A DNA stretch of 15,564 nt from Pseudolysobacter sp. (GTDB lineage Bacteria; Pseudomonadota; Gammaproteobacteria; Xanthomonadales; Rhodanobacteraceae). Shown here one piece after another: positions 7,952 through 14,255 of this stretch. The notes beneath the pieces are model-generated. The model was not told the DNA's origin and made no database searches. It worked only from the letters and a program-made list of their open reading frames with translations. The DNA is taken from assembly GCA_025351985.1 (NCBI GenBank), contig JANXUW010000305.1:1-15564 (forward strand). Reading direction: 5' to 3'. Position numbers and translations under genes: made by a program. Position 1 is the stretch's first letter. Every line of letters starts with the position of its first letter.

Positions 7952-8911
7952 CTAGAAACCGACTTGCACCGACAGGTACGGACCGTTCTGGTTGTCCTTG
8001 ATCACGATATTGCCGAGATGCGCGTACGCCAGCGTGATCGAGACATGTTTGTACGGCGCGAAGGCGACGAACACGTCATACCAGTCGTCTTCCTTGGCGA
8101 TGCCGAGATTGCTCGGTTTCATGCGGTACTCCGCACCAAGCGCGATATTGCGGCTCAGCAGATAGGCGATCGAGCCTTCGAACTCCGGTTTGTAGCTGTC
8201 GTTCTTGTCGCCACCGAAACCGAGAATGCCGATCTGGTTGGCCTTGGTAAAACGCAAGGTACCGTTCAACAGGATGCTCTGGCCGAGATACAACTTGGTC
8301 GCGCTGATATAGAAATCGGTGCCTTGATCGTCTTTCGCGCCGATCGCATGCAGCACCGCTTGTTGATCGTTTTTCTTGAACTGCGCGCCGACCGAAATCT
8401 GCGGCAGCCACGAGTCCTGTTCGAGCACCGCATCGCCGGCGACTTTCACCTTCAGGCCGACGATATTCTGGCGAAAGGTGAATCCGCGTCCGAGGCCGAG
8501 CGCCGCGCCAACGTTCTCGGTATCGAAACGTTGTTGCGCAAACGACAGCTCGACACGATTGAAAAATCCGACCAGCACGCCGATATCGTTGAGGTGATAG
8601 TCACCGACGCCGACATGTGTGTAGAAGGCATTCGCACCGATCTGGTCGCGCGTGCCGTATCCGCCGATCACCGCCCACGGTGTAAGTCCGCCGCCGGCCG
8701 CGCCCTCGAGTTGGCTGACGCCGCCGGTCAACAATAATTTGTCACTGCCGGTCATGCCGGTTTGATCCGGTGTATCGGGCGAGGCATCGGCGGTCACGGC
8801 GGCGGGCGCGGTTTCTTGCGCGTTGAGCATGGTCGGCGACAGCGCCGCAGAAATAAATATCGCAGCCAGTGCTGCGGCCAACGTCTCGCGTTTTTTGCAA
8901 AAAATCGACAT
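7952..8911 (-). CDS. DUF3034 family putative outer-membrane beta-barrel protein
   Basis: The start at 8911 (MSIFCKKRETLAAALAAIF) has AGGGGA 6 nt upstream, giving 319 aa. A signal peptide ends near LNAQE (residues 1 to about 31), followed by a short Ala/Pro/Thr-rich segment. The mature part begins with KLLLTGGVSQLEGAAGGG and LTPWAVIGGYGTRDQ, typical of DUF3034. It then alternates Tyr/Gly/Phe-rich strands to a C-terminal ...YLSVQVGF with terminal phenylalanine, as in outer-membrane barrels. No biochemical role is established for the family to my knowledge. It lies between the sensor gene (113 bp upstream) and the truncated haemoglobin gene (35 bp downstream). The 113-bp gap holds one small hairpin and no convincing promoter. 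Confidence 0.87.
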   Translation of the reverse strand: MSIFCKKRETLAAALAAIFISAALSPTMLNAQETAPAAVTADASPDTPDQTGMTGSDKLLLTGGVSQLEGAAGGGLTPWAVIGGYGTRDQIGANAFYTHVGVGDYHLNDIGVLVGFFNRVELSFAQQRFDTENVGAALGLGRGFTFRQNIVGLKVKVAGDAVLEQDSWLPQISVGAQFKKNDQQAVLHAIGAKDDQGTDFYISATKLYLGQSILLNGTLRFTKANQIGILGFGGDKNDSYKPEFEGSIAYLLSRNIALGAEYRMKPSNLGIAKEDDWYDVFVAFAPYKHVSITLAYAHLGNIVIKDNQNGPYLSVQVGF

Positions 8912-8993
8912 GACTATTCCCCTGAAAACTTTATCTGCTGGTTCATTCAACGTGCGCAGCCGCAGCCGAACACTCGTGGTGGTGAGACAACGA

Positions 8994-9012
8994 CGGCGAA
9001 AAAATCTCGCCG
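8994..9012 (-). other. Small hairpin between sensor and DUF3034 genes
   Basis: A 6-bp inverted repeat (CGGCGA at 8994-8999 with TCGCCG at 9007-9012) with a 7-nt loop lies 12 bp after the sensor stop on the minus strand. There is no T run after it, so it could reduce read-through or protect the upstream mRNA, or it may be chance in GC-rich sequence. Confidence 0.25.
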
Positions 9013-9024
9013 CAAAAACCGCTC

Positions 9025-10140
9025 TCAACGCCAGTCGGTCTTGCGCCGGCGCCCGAGCATTTCATTGATCAGATGATTGACCGAGCTGCTGATGCGCGCG
9101 AAATGTCGATTGCGCTGCGGCGGCAACATTTCGTGATCGCCGAATGCCGCGCGTTCGGTGAGCTTCGCCAGCTTCGCCAGTGGCCGCATGAAACTCAGCC
9201 ACAACAGCACACCAAGCAAGGTCAGCAACAGCAGCACGGCAATCCCGGCAACGACGATCGGCAGACGCAGCGCGTCGCTCAGCGCATTGATCCGGTCTGC
9301 GGGAACCAGCGCCACCACCATCGCAATATTCGGATTGTTGAACAGTGCCGAGGCGCGTGCCGCGACGGTGTGATCACCGAAGTCGAACGAGATCAGTGCC
9401 GCACTGTTGGCCGGGTTCGCCATGCTTTGCAACAGCGTGGTCGGCGCGGTCGCGATCGCGCCCTGCAACTGCAATGCGTCGTGCGAATTCAGCGTGGTGA
9501 GGGCGAGTCGCAAATTTTCGCCGTCACGCAAGATCATCGCCACATCCGCGTGCGACGTTTTGCCGAGTGCATCGACGAAGGTTTTGCTGACCGGCTCCTG
9601 GCTCATCAACAGCGCCTGGATTTCGGTGCCACGCATTACCGGCGCCACTGTCACGAGCAGCAGCTTTTGTTTTTCGGCCCACAGCGCGGTGCTCTGGTTG
9701 TGTTTCGCCAACACGTCCTTGATCAGCGGCGTCGCCGAATAATCGCGCTGCTCCAGATCGACATTGCCGCTTGCCACCAAGGTGTGGCCGCCCGCATCGA
9801 GCAACGAGACCGTGGTCAGATACGATTCGGCGCGGCGCTCGTCGAGCTGATCGCGGATCGACGCGCTGTCGATGCGCGCGCCGACCGCGGCTCCGGCAGC
9901 GAGCGCCTGCGCGATGTAATTGACGAATCCGGGATCCTTCGCGATCGTCGCGGTTTCCCATTCCTGACCATGCTGGCGCTGCGATTGCAGCACCGCCTGC
10001 ACCGACACGGCGGTGTCCAGCAACTGCACGTTGGTATAGTCGTTGACGCGCTGCGTCTGCCAATAAATCGTGGCGAAAGTGCCGCCGACGACCACGGCAG
10101 CGAGGGCTGTTGCAGCAATGATTTTACGCGTAGTGCTCAT
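9025..10140 (-). CDS. Two-TM periplasmic sensor ending after its HAMP region (no output domain)
   Basis: The 371-aa protein starts at the ATG at 10140 with GGAA just upstream. TM1 is residues 7-27 and TM2 about 292-318, enclosing some 265 periplasmic residues with the look of a double-Cache or similar ligand domain (TTVSLLDAGGHTLVASG at about 109-125, QRDYSATPLIKDVLA, a second half ending VALVPADRI). A HAMP-like segment follows at about 318-365 with the expected proline in FMRPLAKL. The protein then stops after INEMLGRRRKTDWR. There is no kinase, GGDEF, EAL or methyl-accepting domain, and the 113 bp downstream cannot hold one, so this is not simply a visible frameshift. It is 24 bp after the cupredoxin gene, almost certainly the same transcript. 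It may signal through a partner protein in trans. Confidence 0.83.
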   Translation of the reverse strand: MSTTRKIIAATALAAVVVGGTFATIYWQTQRVNDYTNVQLLDTAVSVQAVLQSQRQHGQEWETATIAKDPGFVNYIAQALAAGAAVGARIDSASIRDQLDERRAESYLTTVSLLDAGGHTLVASGNVDLEQRDYSATPLIKDVLAKHNQSTALWAEKQKLLLVTVAPVMRGTEIQALLMSQEPVSKTFVDALGKTSHADVAMILRDGENLRLALTTLNSHDALQLQGAIATAPTTLLQSMANPANSAALISFDFGDHTVAARASALFNNPNIAMVVALVPADRINALSDALRLPIVVAGIAVLLLLTLLGVLLWLSFMRPLAKLAKLTERAAFGDHEMLPPQRNRHFARISSSVNHLINEMLGRRRKTDWR

Positions 10141-10164
10141 GGCGTTCCGATTCCGTTGCGCGAA

Positions 10165-11139
10165 TTAGTAGGCTCTGCCTTCCTTGTTCGCATGTTGCGC
10201 AATACGCGGTTTGGTAATGCTCAGGCTCAGCGCCGGCGCTTCGGCGCTGGGCACCGAAATGGCCTGACTCTGCAGCACAGCGCGCGGATGCCAGGCCACC
10301 AGCTTGCCGCCGCCGGCAGGCACATTGGCAAGCTCGAAGCGGCCATCCTTGCCGGGATGCGTGTAGTACGGCGTATCGACCACGAGTACGTTCGCCTGCA
10401 TCACGTGATGCGCATTGCAGTTGATCAGGATCACGCCGGTTTTCTGGAATTTGTAATCGGCACTCGCACCTTCGCCATACAGGCCGAGATCGAATTCCGA
10501 ACCCGGCGTGACCGAAAACACGTTGTGCAGGATTTCATCCTTGTTCGGAAAACTGATCGTGCTGCCGAGTGGGATCACGATCGATTCGGGATCGAAGGTC
10601 TTGTTGCTCGTGTAGATGCGGAACAGCGCCGGTTTGGGTGCCGCGACGTGCGCGGTGGGCACGAAATACACCACTGCGTTCGCGACATCGGCCGGATCGA
10701 TATTCTGGCCCGGTGCGGCGATCAGATCGAGGTGTCCGCTCAACGTATTGCCGCCGCTGGCCACTGCGGGTGCGGCATCGACCTTGGCAGTATCTTTTGC
10801 CGGAGCAACCGGCACAGGCTTCGGTGTTGCGGCTAGCAGCGTCGCCGCAACGGGTGCGACGACCGCGGCTTTTTTCGCCGGCGCCACTGGCGCTGGCGCA
10901 GGCGCAACCATCGGCTGGGCTTCGACCACCGGCGCCGCAACTGCGGGTGCTGACGGTACTGTTGGCGATGGTGCGGGCGCAACCGGAGTTGGCGCCGGCG
11001 TCACCGCAACCGGCGCCGCACTCGGCGCCTTGGCGGGTGCCGCTGCCGGCGCGGCAGGCGAGCCGGATTTTGTCGGCGTGGTCGTGCATGCCGCGAGCGC
11101 CAGCATCAGCGCGACGGCAAGATATCGCATCCTATTCAT
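10165..11139 (-). CDS. Cupredoxin-domain lipoprotein (methylamine-utilization/amicyanin-like)
   Basis: The 324-aa protein starts at 11139 with AGGGG 6 nt upstream. The lipobox LALAAC puts the lipidated cysteine at C18, so it is a membrane-anchored lipoprotein. Residues about 25-125 are a Pro/Ala/Val-rich spacer, presumably a flexible tether. A cupredoxin domain follows at about 130-255: IPLGSTISFPNKDEILHNVFS with H205, then ILINCNAHHVM with C241, H244 and M247. The C-x2-H-x2-M spacing is that of amicyanin, the blue copper electron carrier of methylamine dehydrogenase. This probably explains why such proteins are often named methylamine-utilization proteins. The C-terminal part (GRFELANVPAGGGKLVAWHPR) resembles the carboxypeptidase regulatory-like fold. 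No methylamine dehydrogenase genes are present, so a role in methylamine oxidation is not supported. Confidence 0.87.
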   Translation of the reverse strand: MNRMRYLAVALMLALAACTTTPTKSGSPAAPAAAPAKAPSAAPVAVTPAPTPVAPAPSPTVPSAPAVAAPVVEAQPMVAPAPAPVAPAKKAAVVAPVAATLLAATPKPVPVAPAKDTAKVDAAPAVASGGNTLSGHLDLIAAPGQNIDPADVANAVVYFVPTAHVAAPKPALFRIYTSNKTFDPESIVIPLGSTISFPNKDEILHNVFSVTPGSEFDLGLYGEGASADYKFQKTGVILINCNAHHVMQANVLVVDTPYYTHPGKDGRFELANVPAGGGKLVAWHPRAVLQSQAISVPSAEAPALSLSITKPRIAQHANKEGRAY

Positions 11140-11154
11140 GTGTTACCCCTGTAA

Positions 11155-11166
11155 CTGAAATTTCAG
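11155..11166. promoter_or_regulatory. 12-bp perfect palindrome in the leader of the cupredoxin gene
   Basis: CTGAAATTTCAG is a perfect palindrome whose near edge lies 15 bp upstream of the cupredoxin ATG. Its position fits an operator near the transcription start. No matching known operator can be named with confidence, and a 12-bp palindrome can occur by chance. Confidence 0.3.
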
Positions 11167-11254
11167 CGTAAACGGATCTGCCGATGGCAATAATCGTCGT
11201 ATATTTCGAGCGGCGCCAGGCCGACTGCGCCAGTGGTTGCGCACGTACGCAGCG

Positions 11255-11270
11255 TTGCAATTGTTTGCAA
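11255..11270. repeat. Two TTGCAA copies one helical turn apart
   Basis: TTGCAA, itself a 6-bp palindrome, occurs at 11255-11260 and 11265-11270, offset by 10 bp, just past the stop of the COG4315 gene and about 116 bp upstream of the cupredoxin ATG. The spacing would suit a dimeric regulator, but the motif is short. Confidence 0.2.
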
Positions 11271-11630
11271 TCATTTGATGACATGCCACACCCCATTCAC
11301 CCCATCACCCGTGACATCGCCGGCTTTCACATCGCCCTTCCAGCGATACAACGGCTTGCCTTTGTAGGCCCGTTGATGATCGCCGTCGTCGCGCATGATC
11401 ACGCTGAAATCGCCCTCGGCATGCGCATCGCTGCTGACCAGATACGGCGGCCACACTTCCGCACAACGATCGATACAGGCGCTGTAAAGTCCGTCGTGGT
11501 CATAGGTGTAAAGCGTCAAACCCTGCGGATCGACCAGCACGCCTCCACGCATTTCTGCCGGCCCCGCGGCGAACGCCCAAGCCTGGATAGCGCAGCCGAC
11601 AAACAGCAGCGCGCAGCGCATCGAATTCAT
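11271..11630 (-). CDS. Small exported COG4315 (secreted repeat, PF03640-like) protein
   Basis: The start at 11630 (MNSMRCALLF) has GGGG 5 nt upstream and gives 119 aa; the frame is open further upstream to 11771 but that part is unlike any signal sequence. A signal peptide ends near AFA-AG (residue about 21-22). The mature protein shows the COG4315 pattern: GLTLYTYDHD at 37-46, C52 and C56 before EVWPPY, RAYKGKPLYRWKGD at 87-100 and GDVTGDGVNGVWHV at 104-117. Such proteins are predicted periplasmic or lipoprotein-like domains of unknown function. The motif FVGC (C13) is a poor lipobox because too few hydrophobic residues precede it. It is 131 bp upstream of the cupredoxin gene on the same strand and may be the first gene of the envelope cluster or a separate transcript. 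Confidence 0.82.
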   Translation of the reverse strand: MNSMRCALLFVGCAIQAWAFAAGPAEMRGGVLVDPQGLTLYTYDHDGLYSACIDRCAEVWPPYLVSSDAHAEGDFSVIMRDDGDHQRAYKGKPLYRWKGDVKAGDVTGDGVNGVWHVIK

Positions 11631-11766
11631 GAATTCCCCAGATCGCAACAGTCGTTCCGAACACCCTGATACGCAGCAAAAAGGCGACCGGATGCAATTA
11701 TTTCCGCGAGTTGCATCGCAACAATAACCCCGCAACGGGATTGAATGCTGCCCGACGAAAAGTGTA

Positions 11767-11786
11767 CGCAAAATGAAATTTTTGCG
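11767..11786. promoter_or_regulatory. Inverted repeat in the divergent COG4315/PfpI intergenic region
   Basis: A perfect 7-bp inverted repeat, CGCAAAA at 11767-11773 and TTTTGCG at 11780-11786 with a 6-nt spacer, lies 69 bp upstream of the PfpI-family ATG and 136 bp upstream of the COG4315 ATG. A second short repeat, GTTGC-ATC-GCAAC, is at 11710-11722. Both could be operators for divergent promoters. The rest of the 225-bp gap shows no convincing -35/-10 pair. Confidence 0.35.
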
Positions 11787-11855
11787 ACGCCGGTTATCAC
11801 ATGCCGCCCGCCAGGGTTAAGCTGCGACACGCCACAACGCGAGAATCGAATCACC

Positions 11856-12719
11856 ATGAAAATACTGATGCCACTACCGCAACAGGATTTCGATCCGAGC
11901 GAAGCCGCCGTGAGCTGGTCGATCTTGCGCGATGCTGGCCACGAGATAATTTTCGCGACTCCGGCCGGACAGATCGCCGCCGCCGATCCGATCATGCTGA
12001 CCGGTATCGGCCTGGATTTCTGGAGCCGCATTCCGGGCGTGCGCCAACTCAAACTGATCGGCCTGTTGTTGCGCGCGAAGCCGTGGGCGCGCCGCGCGTA
12101 CGCGTGCCTGAAGGACGACGCGAATTTTCGCGAGCCGAAACCCTATGCCGACTTGCGCCTCGATGATTTCGATGGATTGATCCTGCCAGGCGGTCATGCG
12201 CAAGGCATGAAGCCGTATCTCGAAAGCAAGCCGCTGCAGGATCTCGTCGTCGCATTTTTCGAAGCCGACAAACCGGTCGGCGCGATCTGTCACGGTGTGT
12301 TGCTGGCCGCGCGTTCGATCTCGCCGCGTACGGGTTTATCGGTGCTGCATGGGCGCCGCACTACCGCGCTGACGTGGCAGCAGGAACGCACCGCTTGGCG
12401 GCTCAATCGTTATGCCGGGCGATATTGGGATCCCGACTATTACCGCACGTATCGCGAGGGCGCCGGTGAGCCAGAAGGTTTCTGGTCGGTCGAAGCCGAG
12501 GTCAAACGCCTGCTCGCCAAGTCCGAGGATTTTCTCGACGTGCCGCGCAACGATGCAAATCGTTTTGCCAAGACCAGCGGCATCGCCTTCGACTCGCTCG
12601 ACAATCCGACACCCGCGTGGATCGTGCGCGACGGCAACTATGTCAGTGCACGCTGGCCGGGCGATGTGCACACTTTTGCAAAAACGTTTTTGCAATTGCT
12701 GGCGACGCCCGACAAATAG
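11856..12719 (+). CDS. DJ-1/PfpI (type 1 glutamine amidotransferase-like) family protein
   Basis: I place the start at 11856 (MKILMPLPQQDFDPSE), giving 287 aa, although the Shine-Dalgarno is weak (GAGA about 12 nt upstream). The fold signature is clear: a conserved acidic residue near E16 in DPSEAAVSW, the strand-turn DDFDGLILPGGHAQG at 103-117, and the nucleophile elbow AICHGVLLAARS with C145 and H146. The family includes glyoxalase III/deglycase-like chaperones, proteases and amidases, and the true activity cannot be inferred from the motif. At 287 aa it is longer than the 170-230 aa of most DJ-1 proteins; the extra residues (about 175-235) include WRLNRYAGRYWDPDYY and resemble larger ThiJ/PfpI-like proteins. 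There is no signal peptide. The gene is divergent from the COG4315 gene and convergent with yceH, 35 bp apart. Confidence 0.87.
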   Translation: MKILMPLPQQDFDPSEAAVSWSILRDAGHEIIFATPAGQIAAADPIMLTGIGLDFWSRIPGVRQLKLIGLLLRAKPWARRAYACLKDDANFREPKPYADLRLDDFDGLILPGGHAQGMKPYLESKPLQDLVVAFFEADKPVGAICHGVLLAARSISPRTGLSVLHGRRTTALTWQQERTAWRLNRYAGRYWDPDYYRTYREGAGEPEGFWSVEAEVKRLLAKSEDFLDVPRNDANRFAKTSGIAFDSLDNPTPAWIVRDGNYVSARWPGDVHTFAKTFLQLLATPDK

Positions 12720-12721
12720 GC

Positions 12722-12748
12722 GCCGCTATTCATCGCAACGAATGCGGC
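12722..12748. terminator. Imperfect hairpin between convergent PfpI-family and yceH genes
   Basis: GCCGC-T-ATTC (12722-12731) pairs with GAATGCGGC (12740-12748), nine pairs with one bulged T and an 8-nt loop, filling most of the 35-bp convergent gap. There is no T run on either side. Confidence 0.35.
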
Positions 12749-12754
12749 AAGGAA

Positions 12755-13486
12755 TTATTCGCCGCGCGGCGCTGCGGCCGAACGCAACTCGGCGATTTCG
12801 CCGCGCAATTCTTCGAGCGCACGTTCAAGCTGATCGACGCGATCTTCCAGCCCGGAATTACGCGATGACGGCGAACTCGCCGCGGCGCTGTTCCACTGTT
12901 CGGCGGACACCGGCCCGCATAGCAAATGCATGTAGCGATCCTCGCGCTGGCCCGGCCCACGTCCAAGACGCACAACCAAAGCTGGGCTGCGCTGCGCGAG
13001 TCGATCCAGCGTACTGCGCACTTCGTCGAGATCGGGAAACTGCGCAAGCCGTTCGGTGCGCGTATGCAATTCCGCCAGCGTCTGCGGCCCGCGCAACAAC
13101 ATCACGCACAACAACGCGCGCTGTCGTGTGGTCACGGTATAGGCGCTGTCGATGCGATGTTCATAACGCAGCGCACGCGAGTTGTGCACGACCTTGACGA
13201 GGCCCTTGTCTTCCATCTCGCGCAAGGCGTGGCCGACCGCACCGGGCTCGAGATTCATCAGCGGATCGCGATTGGTTTTCTGGTTGCACGCGAGCTGAGC
13301 AGCGTTGAGCGTGAGCGGATAAACCTCGGGTGTGGTCGCGGCTTTCTCGACCAGGCAACCGAGCAGGCGCGCTTCGATCGGGCTGAGCAGCAAGAGGCCG
13401 CTGGTTGAGTCAGGCGTATCCGTGGCGGTCGTGGCGTCGCTGATGCCCTCGGGATTTTCGGCGCCGTATTCTGTTTCTGTTTGCAC
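12755..13486 (-). CDS. yceH: YceH-family (UPF0502/DUF480) protein
   Basis: The start is a GTG at 13486 (VQTETEYGAENPEG) with GGAG 8 nt upstream, giving 243 aa; the frame is open to 13585 but lacks family character there. The DUF480 core starts near residue 32: LLSPIEARLLGCLVEKAATTPEVYPLTLNAAQLACNQ in overlapping pieces, with CNQKTNRDP at 67-75, LREMEDKGLV at 88-97 and RYEHRID at 107-113. The core forms two winged-helix-like domains. The C-terminal stretch, about 212-237 (LEDRVDQLERALEELRGEI), is a short coiled coil. The E. coli homologue YceH has no settled function; the fold suggests nucleic-acid binding. The gene is divergent from the toxin-antitoxin pair across 196 bp. Confidence 0.91.
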   Translation of the reverse strand: MQTETEYGAENPEGISDATTATDTPDSTSGLLLLSPIEARLLGCLVEKAATTPEVYPLTLNAAQLACNQKTNRDPLMNLEPGAVGHALREMEDKGLVKVVHNSRALRYEHRIDSAYTVTTRQRALLCVMLLRGPQTLAELHTRTERLAQFPDLDEVRSTLDRLAQRSPALVVRLGRGPGQREDRYMHLLCGPVSAEQWNSAAASSPSSRNSGLEDRVDQLERALEELRGEIAELRSAAAPRGE

Positions 13487-13647
13487 CGGTGTTCTCCGTG
13501 TTGCGATAAAGATGCGCCAGTGTAACGCGTGCGCCGAATTTTCCGTTGCAACTGCAGTGGACGCTCGGTCAAGCGCCACATCCATACGTCATCATGGGAA
13601 AGGCTTTGCGCGCACAAAATGTGATTCGGCATTGATGCCTACCCAAC

Positions 13648-13676
13648 TTGAGCCGATAGCAGAGGACGCGTATCCT
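13648..13676 (+). promoter_or_regulatory. Putative promoter of the toxin-antitoxin operon
   Basis: TTGAGC (13648-13653) and TATCCT (13671-13676) are 17 bp apart, each four of six to the sigma70 consensus. The expected start point, seven bases on, is the A of the antitoxin ATG at 13683, which would give a leaderless mRNA. AGGA and TCCT at 13663-13666 and 13673-13676 form a short inverted repeat over the -10 box that could serve autorepression. Confidence 0.42.
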
Positions 13677-13682
13677 GATCAC

Positions 13683-13916
13683 ATGGCTATTTCAATTGAT
13701 CAAATCACCGATGCAGCACTTGCGCTTTCCAGTGAAGCCAGAGCCTTGCTTGCAGATCGCCTCGTGGAAAGTCTCGATCCGCTGCAGGACGAAGAAATTC
13801 AGCAGCTTTGGGCCGTCGAAGCGCAACGCCGACTCGATGAAGTGCGCAGCGGGCGCGTGAAGCCGATTGATGGTGCCGAAGCGCTGGAAAGAGTACATCG
13901 CAGCGTTGCACGATGA
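13683..13916 (+). CDS. Type II antitoxin, addiction-module protein family
   Basis: The start at 13683 (MAISIDQITDAALALS) gives 77 aa, the usual size for this antitoxin family. MAISIDQ...ALALSSEARALLADRLVESL (residues 1-31) and QQLWAVEAQRRLDEVRSG (about 40-57) fit the short acidic addiction-module proteins (PF09720/TIGR02574-like) that pair with RelE/ParE toxins. The N-terminal part is likely the dimerising or DNA-contacting part and the C-terminal part wraps the toxin. An ATG at 13635 is in frame and would add 16 residues, but family members start with the MAIS-like segment. No Shine-Dalgarno lies at normal distance (AGAGGA is 16 nt away). The gene overlaps the toxin start by 4 bp (ATGA). GC is low: 27 of 60 bases in 13681-13740. 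Confidence 0.88.
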   Translation: MAISIDQITDAALALSSEARALLADRLVESLDPLQDEEIQQLWAVEAQRRLDEVRSGRVKPIDGAEALERVHRSVAR

Positions 13917-14209
13917 ATTATGCGTTTCATCCCGACGCTTTGGCTGAGCTCGAAAATGCCACACGCTATTATGCTGACAAACAGTTGGGCTTGGAGCTGC
14001 GTTTGATCGCTGCGGTCGAAGCCTGCGTCGCAAAAATCCGCGAGCATCCCGAACGCTTCCTGTTTTTGACGTCGGATGTTCGACGCTGTTTAGTACGCGT
14101 CTTTCCCTATGCAGTGTTGTATGCGGAGGAGCCGAACCTGATTCTGATAATCGCGGTGATGCACTGTCATCGCAAACCGGGCTATTGGCAAAGTCGGATC
14201 GGTGTCTAG
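13913..14209 (+). CDS. Type II toxin, RelE/ParE family
   Basis: The 98-aa protein begins in the ATGA overlap with the antitoxin gene, so translation is coupled. The sequence MNYAFHPDALAELENATRYY is the usual N-terminus, with DVRRCLVRVFPYAVLY at 55-70 and IIAVMHCHRKPGYW at 79-92, the strand pair and terminal His/Arg segment of the RelE/ParE superfamily. RelE-type members cleave ribosome-bound mRNA and ParE-type members poison gyrase; the sequence alone does not choose between them. Length and motifs are intact, so the toxin is likely functional. The pair sits at the left end of an AT-richer accessory stretch, suggesting horizontal acquisition. Confidence 0.9.
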   Translation: MNYAFHPDALAELENATRYYADKQLGLELRLIAAVEACVAKIREHPERFLFLTSDVRRCLVRVFPYAVLYAEEPNLILIIAVMHCHRKPGYWQSRIGV

Positions 14210-14255
14210 CTAGCGCAATTTATGCGCCGAAAGACATAGCGTATCTGCCAGATTA

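Noticed and set aside
9073..10836. A 587-codon open frame on the + strand, antisense to the sensor and cupredoxin genes
   Set aside because: Its translation is Arg/His/Gln-rich with no family character, it lacks a ribosome-binding site, and the minus-strand frames carry clear domains, signal sequences and start sites. It is a by-product of high GC.
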